A program made the position numbers and the translations under genes. Shown one piece after another: positions 1 to 6,900 of a DNA stretch of 23,264 nucleotides (within the stretch, counting starts at the first letter, position 1; each line of letters begins with the position of its first letter). The stretch spans positions 1 through 23,264 of the forward strand of contig JBJXGC010000326.1 of assembly GCA_046154545.1 (NCBI GenBank), in the 5' to 3' direction. This stretch comes from JBJXGC01 sp046154545. GTDB lineage: Bacteria; Chloroflexota; Dehalococcoidia; Tepidiformales; Tepidiformaceae. The notes below the pieces were generated by a model. That model did not search any database. It was not told the DNA's origin and worked only from the letters and a program-made list of their open reading frames with translations.

Positions 1-297
1 CCGAGGCACGCGGTCGATTACCTGACGATGAAGCCGAGCGAGTACTTCCGGCGCAACTTCTACGCGACCTTCGAGGACGACCACGAAGGCATCCTGACGC
101 GTGAACAGATCGGCCTCGACTGCCTGCTCTGGGGGAACGACTACCCCCACCACGACGCCATCTGGCCGAACTCGATGCCCACCCTCGCCCGGATCATGGA
201 GGGCGTGCCACCCGAAGAGGTCGAACGGATGTGCTGGACGAACACGGTCAAGCTTTACGGCATCGACACGGCCAAGCTGCCGGCGGACGCCGGATAG
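1..297 (+). CDS. Amidohydrolase (COG2159 family), C-terminal part only
   Basis: This is the 3' end of a gene that begins upstream of the window; frame 1 is open from the first base to the TAG at 295-297, giving about 98 visible residues. The segment resembles the C-terminus of metal-dependent amidohydrolases of the amidohydrolase_2 / aminocarboxymuconate-semialdehyde decarboxylase type. It has an aromatic-rich strand (EYFRRNFYATFEDD), then GNDYPHHD, whose Asp is the usual metal-binding or catalytic acid at the end of the TIM barrel, then the closing helix pattern (EEVERMCWTNTVKLYGI). In this family the enzymes hydrolyse or decarboxylate ring-cleavage products and related acids in the cytoplasm. 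The N-terminal HxH motif is outside the window, so completeness cannot be judged. The following flavoprotein gene starts 98 nt downstream on the same strand. Confidence 0.85.
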   Translation, partial: PRHAVDYLTMKPSEYFRRNFYATFEDDHEGILTREQIGLDCLLWGNDYPHHDAIWPNSMPTLARIMEGVPPEEVERMCWTNTVKLYGIDTAKLPADAG

Positions 298-310
298 CGA
301 GGGCGCCTCG
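298..310 (+). terminator. Small GC hairpin directly after the amidohydrolase stop
   Basis: CGAGG / CCTCG form a 5-bp stem with a 3-nt loop immediately after the TAG. No T-run follows, so it is at best a weak or Rho-assisted 3' end signal. It may be a chance hairpin in GC-rich DNA. Confidence 0.25.
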
Positions 311-395
311 ACCGTCCGGCCCGGCCATTGAAGAAGTGCGCCGCGTGCATCATGCTGGCGCCACCACTTACCGCTTGGCCCATTGGAGGGACCCC

Positions 396-1502
396 ATGTC
401 GTCCGACCCCCTGCACACCCGTCTTTGCGACGTCTACGGCTGCGAGGTGCCAGTCGTCGCCTTCGCCCACACGAAGGACGTGATCGCCGCCGTCACCAAC
501 GCCGGCGGCATCGGCATCCTTGGCGGCGCCGGGAGGGCGCCCGAGGAGCTGCGCTCAGACATCCGCTGGATCCGCGAACGCGTCGGCACGCGGCCTTTCG
601 GTGTCGATCTGCTGGTCCCCGCCTCCTTCGTCGAAGGCAACCGGGAGGACCTCGAGGCGATGATCCCCCAGGGCCACCGCGACTTCGTCGGGAACATGAT
701 GACCGAGAACAAGATCCCGGCCCCGACCGGCAAGAACCGCCGCGGCGGCATGGGCCCCGATATGCTCCGCACGGCCCGGGCCCAGCTCGAGGTGCTCTTC
801 GAAGAGAAGGTGCCGATCTTCGCCTCGGGCCTCGGCAGCCCGGCGTTCGTCGTCGAGCGGGCGCACGAACAGGGGATGAAGGTCTGGGGCCTGGTCGGCC
901 TCCCGCGCCAGGCGCGCCGCCAGATCGAGGCCGGCATCGACGTCGTCATCGCCCAGGGCTCCGATTCCGGCGGCCATAGCGGCACCGTCGGCACGTTCAC
1001 GCTCGTCCCCGAAGTGGTGCGCATGGCCGAAGGGACAGACACCCTCGTCCTCTGTGGCGGCGGCGTCTCCAGCGGCCGCCACCTGGCAGCGGCCCTGGCG
1101 ATGGGCGCCGCCGGCGTCTGGACGGGCACCATCTGGCTGGCCACCCACGAATCGGAAACGGAGATGTTCCTCAAGCAGCGCCTGATCGAGTCACAGGCCG
1201 AGGACGCCATCCAGTCGCGGGCCATGTCGGGCAAGCCGATCCGGCAGCTCCGTTCGCGCTGGAGCGACGTCTGGAAGGCGCCCGGCGCGCCGGACCCGCT
1301 GCCCATGCCCCTCCAGCCGATGCTCGTGAACGAGGTGCTCGAGGGTATCCGCGAGGCCCGGATGGAGGACTGGATGACGACGCCCGCCGGCCAGAGCGTC
1401 GTCGGTATCCACTCCATCCGCCCGGCCGCCGAAGTCGTCTACTCCATGGTCGAAGAGGCGATGGACCAGTTCGACCGCGTCTCCGGCGCGCCCGTGGCCT
1501 AG
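396..1502 (+). CDS. Nitronate monooxygenase / 2-nitropropane dioxygenase family flavoprotein
   Basis: A 368-aa FMN-dependent TIM-barrel protein of the NMO / enoyl-reductase FabK-like family. Members oxidise alkyl nitronates or reduce enoyl thioesters, and many are of unknown substrate. The N-terminal strand-turn VVAFAHTKDVIAAVTNAGGIGILGG (about residues 20-44) is the classic first beta-alpha unit. Residues 186-196 (AQGSDSGGHSG) contain the His (H194) used as catalytic base in this family, and 219-245 (LCGGGVSSGRHLAAALAMGAAGVWTGT) is the FMN phosphate-binding segment. The ATG at 396 is chosen because GGAGGG at 385-390 lies 5 nt upstream; the frame is open further upstream but that part lacks family sequence. 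It sits between an amidohydrolase and the Etf/CoA-transferase operon, which suggests a catabolic role. The substrate is unknown, and an enoyl-thioester reductase role is a real alternative to nitronate oxidation. Confidence 0.88.
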   Translation: MSSDPLHTRLCDVYGCEVPVVAFAHTKDVIAAVTNAGGIGILGGAGRAPEELRSDIRWIRERVGTRPFGVDLLVPASFVEGNREDLEAMIPQGHRDFVGNMMTENKIPAPTGKNRRGGMGPDMLRTARAQLEVLFEEKVPIFASGLGSPAFVVERAHEQGMKVWGLVGLPRQARRQIEAGIDVVIAQGSDSGGHSGTVGTFTLVPEVVRMAEGTDTLVLCGGGVSSGRHLAAALAMGAAGVWTGTIWLATHESETEMFLKQRLIESQAEDAIQSRAMSGKPIRQLRSRWSDVWKAPGAPDPLPMPLQPMLVNEVLEGIREARMEDWMTTPAGQSVVGIHSIRPAAEVVYSMVEEAMDQFDRVSGAPVA

Positions 1503-1521
1503 GGTTGCCCTCACCCCCCTG

Positions 1522-1627
1522 CCCCCTCTCCCCGTGCGCGGGGCGAGGGGGAGTCAGAGAGACGCAGCACTTTTCATCCCACGCTCTGGATACTTGCCTC
1601 CCACCCGTGCCTCGCGGGCGAGGGGAG
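1522..1627. repeat. Palindromic intergenic repeat with strong hairpin
   Basis: The gap between the flavoprotein gene and the 97-aa gene holds C-rich and G-rich arms that fold. Bases 1522-1534 pair with 1539-1551 (13 positions, one T/C mismatch, 4-nt loop TGCG). A second hairpin has CCTCGC at 1610-1615 and GCGAGG at 1618-1623, extended by CTCCC (1598-1602) and GGGAG (1623-1627) as an alternative outer pairing. The C-rich opening (TCACCCCCCTGCCCCCTCTC, 1511-1530) resembles, from memory, dispersed intergenic palindromes found in many copies in GC-rich genomes. It may also act as a terminator for the upstream gene. Only one copy lies in this window. Confidence 0.55.
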
Positions 1628-1679
1628 ACGAGGGTCACGACGGCCACCAACGAGTTCTCTTCGAGGGGCACAAGCACGA

Positions 1680-1973
1680 ATGACGTCTGAAAACGGCGCG
1701 GCGACCGGGAGCACTGTCTATTTCGACGCGGCCATCGCCGGGAAGCGGGTCGCCGCCGATGGTGGCAGCGAGGCGGTCGAGGGCCAGCACGGCGGCAAGT
1801 TCGCCGTCGCTTCGCGTGAAATGTTCGAAGGGCGCCTCACCGGCCGCCGCATGGACGATGGCGACCCGCCCTGGCGCTGGCTCGAGATCGGTGACCTCGC
1901 CGAGAAACCGGAAGGCTTCGAGGACGCGACCGTCTGGTGCGAGGAGTCGTATATCTATGCCCTCGACCGCTGA
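1680..1973 (+). CDS. Small hypothetical protein, 97 aa
   Basis: I do not recognise a family. The 97-aa product is acidic, soluble-looking and without a signal peptide or membrane segment. It has a Gly/Ala-rich first half and a Trp-containing second half (DGDPPWRWLEIGDLAEKPEGF, about residues 60-80), and ends with an aromatic stretch (VWCEESYIYALDR) that includes its only Cys. The ATG at 1680 has a G-rich stretch (GAGGGG) about 12 nt upstream, a poor ribosome site spacing. It ends 31 nt before the favoured start of the PHP gene, and an alternative PHP start at 1957 would overlap it, so the two are probably co-transcribed. Coding is supported by its fit between two real genes and by balanced composition. 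A role as accessory protein to the PHP enzyme or to the Etf operon is only a guess from position. Confidence 0.55.
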   Translation: MTSENGAATGSTVYFDAAIAGKRVAADGGSEAVEGQHGGKFAVASREMFEGRLTGRRMDDGDPPWRWLEIGDLAEKPEGFEDATVWCEESYIYALDR

Positions 1974-2004
1974 CCGCAGCGCCGGCCGCGGACCAGGCCC
2001 ACGA

Positions 2005-2703
2005 ATGAGTGGCGGGCGTCAGCACGGGCGCATCGACCCCTCGCATCTCGCCTCAGTGGGCGAACGGCGCCCGCCCGGCGGCGCCATCTTCGAGATGCAT
2101 GCCCACTGCTCCGATCGGTCGCTCGATAGCGGTGTGCGGGTCGATGTGCTGGTGGCGCAGGCGGCCTGGCGCGGCCTCGACGGTGTCTGCCTGACCGACC
2201 ACAACGCCGCCTGGGACCGGCACGACCTCATCGAACTGAGCGAGCGCCACGAAATCCATGTCTTCGGCGGCATGGAGCTCGGGACGGACGCGGGCCACGT
2301 GCTCGTCTTCGGGCTCGACCGCTATCACCCCGAGCTCCTGGTGCTGGAGCGGCTTCGCCGGGTGGTGGAGAGCGAAGCGGCGGCGATGGTCCTCGCGCAC
2401 CCGATGCGGCCGTTCCACGGCGTGCGCCCCGGGCCCAACGACTTCGCCCAGTGGTTCGAGGGCATCGAGGTGATCAACGGTGACCATTCCGACAGTGAGC
2501 ACGGCTACCTCGCCCGCGAGGCGAAGCGGCTGGCCCTGGCCTGCGTGGGCGGCAGCGACGCTCACAGCAAGGAGGCCGTCGGCCGGATCGGGACGGTTTT
2601 CCCCGGCCCGGTGCGGGCGATCGAGCAGATCGTCGGGTTCCTTCGTGAAGGGACGACGGATGCGGTAGATTTCCGTCCGCGGGGCGCTGCGCCCGCGAAG
2701 TAG
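2005..2703 (+). CDS. PHP-domain metal-dependent phosphoesterase
   Basis: A 232-aa PHP (polymerase and histidinol phosphatase) domain protein of the TrpH/YciV-like type; characterised members hydrolyse nucleoside or oligonucleotide phosphates, but many are uncharacterised. Metal-ligand motifs appear in order: MHAHCSDRS with H32 and H34, LTDHN (D65, H66), GMELGTD (E91) followed by H98, LAHP (H132), and GGSDAH (D185, H187). This full set indicates an active trinuclear metal site. Start choice: ATG 2005 begins a compact protein whose HxH motif is at residue 32. An upstream in-frame ATG at 1957 would overlap the 97-aa gene, and neither has a strong ribosome site. The stop (2701-2703) is only 11 nt before etfB and overlaps the etfB ribosome-binding site. 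Finding a PHP enzyme at the head of an Etf/CoA-transferase operon is unusual; the substrate is unknown. Confidence 0.88.
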   Translation: MSGGRQHGRIDPSHLASVGERRPPGGAIFEMHAHCSDRSLDSGVRVDVLVAQAAWRGLDGVCLTDHNAAWDRHDLIELSERHEIHVFGGMELGTDAGHVLVFGLDRYHPELLVLERLRRVVESEAAAMVLAHPMRPFHGVRPGPNDFAQWFEGIEVINGDHSDSEHGYLAREAKRLALACVGGSDAHSKEAVGRIGTVFPGPVRAIEQIVGFLREGTTDAVDFRPRGAAPAK

Positions 2704-2709
2704 GAGGAG
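2702..2709 (+). promoter_or_regulatory. Ribosome-binding site of etfB
   Basis: AGGAGGAG spans the end of the PHP stop codon and lies 5 nt before the etfB ATG at 2715. It is one of the strongest Shine-Dalgarno matches in the window and implies translation of etfB linked to termination of the PHP gene. Confidence 0.7.
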
Positions 2710-2714
2710 ACCCC

Positions 2715-3521
2715 ATGCACATCGTGGTTGCGGCGAAACAGGTCCTCGACCCCGACGGCGTCAACAGCTACGCCCTCTGGGGCCGGCTGGCGGTGGACGC
2801 CTCCGGCCGGGACTTCACCGTCGGTGACGTCATCCCCCGGATCATCAACGCCTACGACGAGCAGGCGATGGAGGCCGCCCTCCGGCTCAAAGACGCCTCG
2901 CCGGACGTGACGATCACGGCCATCAGCGCCGGGCCAGCATCGACGAGCGAGGTGCTCAAGCGCTGTGTGGCGATGGGCGCCGACCGCTCCATCCAGGTCC
3001 TCGACCCGGAAACCGGCGCCGCCGATGGCTTCCGGACGGCCCAGCTCCTGGCGGCAGTCGTCCGCGAACTGGGCGATGTCGATCTCGTGCTCTGCGGCCG
3101 CCAGGGCTCGGACTACGACCAGGGCACCGTGCCGGGCGTGCTCGCAGAGCTGCTCGACGCCGCCTACGTGACGCTCGCGGCCGCCGTCGCGCCGGCCGAG
3201 GGCGGGGTCATCGTCGGGCGAGCGACGCCGCTCGGGCGCGAAGTCGTCCAGGCTGACTTCCCGGCGGTGGTCAGCGTGAGCAACGAACTCGGCATCCCCC
3301 GCTACCCGACCAGCCGGGGGATGCTGGAGGCGCGGCGGAAGCCACCCACGGTGCGAGAGGCGAGCGCCCTGCTGGCGGCGTTCCCGCCCCGGGTCGAGGT
3401 GGTGGAGGTGTTCGTGCCCGCCGTCCAGGGCAACTGCGAGATGATCAGCGGCGCCACCCCGGCCGAGAAGGCGACGAACCTGATGGCACGCCTCGCAGCG
3501 GCGGGGGTGTTCGATGCCTGA
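2715..3521 (+). CDS. etfB: Electron transfer flavoprotein beta subunit
   Basis: A 268-aa EtfB. The N-terminus MHIVVAAKQV followed by INAYDEQAMEAALRLKD (residues 44-60) matches the family pattern (VxVKQV ... NxxDexAlExAlrLkd). The AMP/FAD-binding loop is CGRQGSDYDQGTVPGVLAELL (about 127-146). EtfB pairs with EtfA, binds AMP (or a second FAD in bifurcating forms), and carries electrons from acyl-CoA dehydrogenases to the quinone pool. The ATG at 2715 has a strong ribosome site and the stop overlaps the etfA start by 8 nt. Length is typical. No ETF-quinone oxidoreductase or acyl-CoA dehydrogenase is in the window, so its electron donor and acceptor are encoded elsewhere. Whether it is a conventional or bifurcating type cannot be settled by eye. 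Confidence 0.93.
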   Translation: MHIVVAAKQVLDPDGVNSYALWGRLAVDASGRDFTVGDVIPRIINAYDEQAMEAALRLKDASPDVTITAISAGPASTSEVLKRCVAMGADRSIQVLDPETGAADGFRTAQLLAAVVRELGDVDLVLCGRQGSDYDQGTVPGVLAELLDAAYVTLAAAVAPAEGGVIVGRATPLGREVVQADFPAVVSVSNELGIPRYPTSRGMLEARRKPPTVREASALLAAFPPRVEVVEVFVPAVQGNCEMISGATPAEKATNLMARLAAAGVFDA

Positions 3522-4488
3522 GACCGTCCTCGCCATCCTCACCGACACGAACGCGGGCGGACTCGCGGGCCCGGCCCGGGAGTGCCTCGGCCTGGCCGCG
3601 GAGATCGCAGCCATCGTTGGCGCCGACCTGGCCGCCGCCACCTACGCGGCCCCCGGCTCGGCCGCGGTCACGGAGGCGGGCGAACGTGGCGCCAGCCGGG
3701 TGTTCGCCCTTCCCGAAGCCGGCCTCGATGGGTCCGACGCCCTCGTCGCCTCGGCGGCGTTGGCCGTCGCCGCCAGCGGGGCGACCTACGTCGTCGTGAA
3801 CCGTGGGGCAGAGGTCCTCGACCTGGTCCCACGCCTGGCCGCCCGCCTGGGCGGCGGCTGCGTCATGGGTGTGACGGAGGTGCGGGCTGCCCCCGGCGGC
3901 CTCCAGGCCGTCGCCGCCATCTATGGGGGAGCGGCCAGGGCGGTCTACCGTTTCGGCGAAGGGGGGCCACGCGTCATGAGCGCCGCCGCTGGCGCCGCCG
4001 AGCCGCCCGCGCGCCTTAGCGGCCGGCCGGCCACGGTCGTGTCTCTAGAGCTACCGGCGCCGTCGTCCCGGGTGCGGGTAGTGGAGGCCATCGCCGCCCC
4101 CGATGGTCCCCGCCTGGAGGACGCCCGCATCGTCGTTTCCGGTGGCCGCGGCCTCCGCGACGGCGAGAACTACGGCCTTATCCGCGAGCTGGCGGCGGCC
4201 CTCGGCGGCATGCCGGGGGCCTCCCGGGCGATCGTCGATGACGCCTGGGCAGCGCCCACGGAGCAGGTCGGCCTCACCGGCAAGATCGTGACGCCGCAGG
4301 TCTACTTCGCGATCGGCATCTCCGGCGCGAGCCAGCACATGGCCGGCTGCTCCAACAGTAAGCTCCTCGTCGCGATCAACACCGACCCGGAGGCGCCTAT
4401 CTTCCGCTACGCCCACCTGGGGATTGTCGAGAACTGCCTCGACCTCCTTCCCGAGCTGGTCCGGCTGGCGAAGGAGCGGACGCGGTGA
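3514..4488 (+). CDS. etfA: Electron transfer flavoprotein alpha subunit
   Basis: A 324-aa EtfA. The C-terminal FAD domain is diagnostic: VVSGGRGL (about 207-214, with the conserved Arg), GASRAIVDDAW, then QVGLTGKIVTPQVYFAIGIS and GASQHMAGCSNSKLLVAINT (251-290) and DPEAPIF. The N-terminal half (about 1-185) is the more variable EtfB-like domain. It forms a heterodimer with the upstream EtfB, whose gene it overlaps by 8 nt. One difference from the usual pattern is at the end: where many EtfA have a GxVGD segment, this one reads HLGIVENCLDLLPEL, so the conserved Asp is replaced. The significance is unknown. The next gene starts 15 nt downstream with its own ribosome site. Confidence 0.93.
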   Translation: MPETVLAILTDTNAGGLAGPARECLGLAAEIAAIVGADLAAATYAAPGSAAVTEAGERGASRVFALPEAGLDGSDALVASAALAVAASGATYVVVNRGAEVLDLVPRLAARLGGGCVMGVTEVRAAPGGLQAVAAIYGGAARAVYRFGEGGPRVMSAAAGAAEPPARLSGRPATVVSLELPAPSSRVRVVEAIAAPDGPRLEDARIVVSGGRGLRDGENYGLIRELAAALGGMPGASRAIVDDAWAAPTEQVGLTGKIVTPQVYFAIGISGASQHMAGCSNSKLLVAINTDPEAPIFRYAHLGIVENCLDLLPELVRLAKERTR

Positions 4489-4503
4489 AACGGGAGGCCG
4501 CAC

Positions 4504-5712
4504 GTGGCCAGCGCGCTTGAAGGTCTGACCATCCTCGAGCTTGGCGGCGGCATCTCCGCGGCTTACTGCACGAAGCTGCTCGCTGACCTGGGGGCCGAAG
4601 TGGTCAAGGTCGAACCACCCGGGGGCGACCCGGCCCGCCGCCACGGGCCCTTCCCGGGCGACCGGCCAGACCCGGAGGCGAGCGGCCTCTTCACCTACCT
4701 GAACACGAACAAGCGTGGGATCGCCCTGGACCTTGCTTCGGAGGACGGGCGCGACCTCCTGGAACGGTTGGTTGAGCGGGTCGACCTCGTTGTCGAGAAC
4801 CTCGACCCGGCCGAACTCGACGCCTGCGCCTCCTGGCCGGAGGAGTTCCGGGCGCGCCACCCAGGGGTGCTCCTCACCTCCATCTCGCCCTACGGCAGGT
4901 CGGGACCGCGGGCTCGCTGGGCCGGCTTCGGGATCCAGGCCTCGGCCGGGTCGAGCGTCGCCTTCCGCACGGGCGACCCGAAACGCAGTCCCCTGGCGAA
5001 GCCGTTGAACGAACCGGACTTCCTCGGCGGTGTCCATGGCGCTGCCGCCTCTCTCGTCGCACTGCGCGTCTACGAAGGGAGCGGCGCCGCCCAGCACGCC
5101 GACATCTCGCTCCAGGACATCCTCGCCTCCGTGACCTCCGGGCCGTCCGTTGGGGCAGCGGTCTACGGCCAGCGGCGGCCGATGACCCGCACCGGCCACC
5201 GGGTCGAGGCCTTTCAGCCGTGGACGGTCCTGCCCGTCGCTGACGGCCACATGGAGTTCATCACCATGCAGGAGCGCCACTGGCGCAGCTTCGTCGACTA
5301 TCTCGGCAGCCCGGAGTGGGCCGACGACCCCCGCTTCGGCGACATGCTCCTCCGCGCCCAGAACGTTGACGCACTCGAACCGCACCTCCGCGCCGCCGTC
5401 CGGGAGCGGACCCGGGCGGAACTCTGGGAGGCCTGCCGGGAGCGCGGCATCTCGTTCCAGCCCGTCCAGCGGGTCGATGAACTGGTGCACTCCGACCACC
5501 TCCGCGAGCGGGGCTACTTCCAGGACGTGCGCTCGGGCTCTGGCGCGGCGATGCGGGTGCCGGGCGCGCCCTACAAGCTCTCGGCGACGCCCTGGGCCCT
5601 GCGCCGGCCGGCGCCGCGCTTCGGCGAACACACGAGCGAGGTGCTCGACGAGTTCCTGGGCCTATCGCCCGCGAAGATGACGGAGCTTTCGCGGGCGGGG
5701 GCGTTGGCCTGA
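4504..5712 (+). CDS. CaiB/BaiF class III CoA-transferase (first of two)
   Basis: A 402-aa class III (formyl-CoA-transferase/CaiB) enzyme that moves CoA between organic acids through an aspartyl-CoA anhydride. Family marks are LEGLTILELGGGISAAYCTK (5-24), LLADLGAEVVKVEPPGGDPAR, LNTNKRGIALDL (66-77), VDLVVENL (93-100) and ISPYGRSGP. The expected catalytic Asp is D172 in NEPDFLGGVHGA, followed by QHADISLQD. The GTG at 4504 is used because GGGAGG at 4490-4495 precedes it; no better ATG lies at the conserved N-terminus. It ends in a TGATG overlap with the next CoA-transferase gene. It probably activates a carboxylic acid for oxidation by an acyl-CoA dehydrogenase that feeds the upstream EtfBA. The specific acid is unknown. 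Confidence 0.9.
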   Translation: MASALEGLTILELGGGISAAYCTKLLADLGAEVVKVEPPGGDPARRHGPFPGDRPDPEASGLFTYLNTNKRGIALDLASEDGRDLLERLVERVDLVVENLDPAELDACASWPEEFRARHPGVLLTSISPYGRSGPRARWAGFGIQASAGSSVAFRTGDPKRSPLAKPLNEPDFLGGVHGAAASLVALRVYEGSGAAQHADISLQDILASVTSGPSVGAAVYGQRRPMTRTGHRVEAFQPWTVLPVADGHMEFITMQERHWRSFVDYLGSPEWADDPRFGDMLLRAQNVDALEPHLRAAVRERTRAELWEACRERGISFQPVQRVDELVHSDHLRERGYFQDVRSGSGAAMRVPGAPYKLSATPWALRRPAPRFGEHTSEVLDEFLGLSPAKMTELSRAGALA

Positions 5713-6893
5713 TGGCCACGACATCAGACGGCGCAGTCCTCGCTCCCCTGGCCGGCATCCGGGCGATCGACTTCGGCCAGGTCTGGGCAGGCCCGCTCCT
5801 TGGCCAGTATCTCGCCGATTTTGGCGCGGAGGTCATCCAGGTGACGACGCCCGAGCGGGCGGCCGTGCAGCTCAGCGGCGGGGCCGGGACGGCAGGCCTC
5901 AGCCCCATCTCGTATTCGAACATGGGCCGGAACCGCCGGAGCCTCGCCCTCGACACCACCTCGGAAGCGGGCCGGGCGGTGTTCCACCGCCTGGTGGCCG
6001 TCTCGGACATCGTCTTCGACAACTTCTCGCCGCGCGGCGCCGCCAGCGTCGGCATCGACTACGCCACGCTCAGCGCGGTGAACCCCCGGATCATCGTGGC
6101 CTCGCTTTCGGCCGCCGGGCGCGACGGGCCGTGGCGCGGCCTCGCGACCTATGGCCCATCCCTCACCGCGCTCTACGGGATCAAGAGCCTCCTCGGGTAT
6201 GCCGGCGAGACCGACATCCAGGAGGACGTCGCCGACCTCGACCCCACCGCCGCGACCTACGCCTTCATCGCCGTCATGGCGGCCCTGCGGGCGCGCGACC
6301 GGACGGGTGTCGGCCAGTTCATCGACATGGCCCAGGGCGAGGCCGGGATGGCGAACCTCGGTGAGGCGGTCCTGGAGTACACGCTCAACGGCCGCGTGCT
6401 GGGACCGACGGGGAACCGCGACCGGGTGATGGCGCCACACGGCATCTACCCGGCCGCCGGTGAGGACGCCTGGATCGCCATCGCGGTGGAGAGCGAGCCG
6501 GCCTGGGAGGCGCTCTGCACGGCCCTGGGGGCGGGCGGCCTCGCCCACGACCCCAGGTTCCGGACGATGTACCGCCGCCTCCGCGCCGCCGATGCCCTCG
6601 ACGCCGCGATCGGCGCGCTGACGGCCGCCTTCGAGGTGCACGCCCTGGCGTTGCGGCTGCAGGAGGCCGGCGTCGCCGCCTACCCGGTGCTGGATACCTA
6701 CGGGGTGGTCGCCGACCCGCAGCTCGCCCACCGCCGCGCCCTTTACGGCGTGGCCGTGCCCGGGCTCGAAGCGAGCGCGATCCTGAACCCGACGCCCTGG
6801 CTGCTCTCCGCGACGCCACCCACGGTCTACGGCCCCTCCCGCGAAGTCGGCGCGGACAACGAGTACGTGCTGGGCGAGGTTATCGGCGGGTAG
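5712..6893 (+). CDS. CaiB/BaiF class III CoA-transferase (second of two)
   Basis: A 393-aa class III CoA-transferase clearly different from its neighbour. It has LAGIRAIDFGQVWAGPLLGQ (13-32), YLADFGAEVIQV, the NRRSLALD segment (74-81), VSDIVFDNFSP (98-108) and TGVGQFIDMAQGE (198-210). The likely catalytic Asp is D177 in DLDPTAATYAF. The ATG at 5712 overlaps the TGA of the preceding gene (TGATG), so translation is coupled and the products are likely made in similar amounts. In systems such as BbsE/BbsF two unlike class III subunits form one enzyme; that is possible here, but two separate enzymes are equally compatible. The gene is the last of the operon and ends 7 nt from the convergent molybdoenzyme gene. 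Confidence 0.9.
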   Translation: MATTSDGAVLAPLAGIRAIDFGQVWAGPLLGQYLADFGAEVIQVTTPERAAVQLSGGAGTAGLSPISYSNMGRNRRSLALDTTSEAGRAVFHRLVAVSDIVFDNFSPRGAASVGIDYATLSAVNPRIIVASLSAAGRDGPWRGLATYGPSLTALYGIKSLLGYAGETDIQEDVADLDPTAATYAFIAVMAALRARDRTGVGQFIDMAQGEAGMANLGEAVLEYTLNGRVLGPTGNRDRVMAPHGIYPAAGEDAWIAIAVESEPAWEALCTALGAGGLAHDPRFRTMYRRLRAADALDAAIGALTAAFEVHALALRLQEAGVAAYPVLDTYGVVADPQLAHRRALYGVAVPGLEASAILNPTPWLLSATPPTVYGPSREVGADNEYVLGEVIGG

Positions 6894-6900
6894 CGGAGCG

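Noticed and set aside
231..395. Longer start for the nitronate monooxygenase gene
   Set aside because: The extra residues overlap the preceding amidohydrolase and are not family-like. The ATG at 396 has a good ribosome site.
4051..5631. Long open frame on the minus strand opposite etfA and the first CoA-transferase
   Set aside because: Its protein has no family motifs and is antisense to two well-supported genes. Long antisense open frames are expected in DNA this GC-rich.
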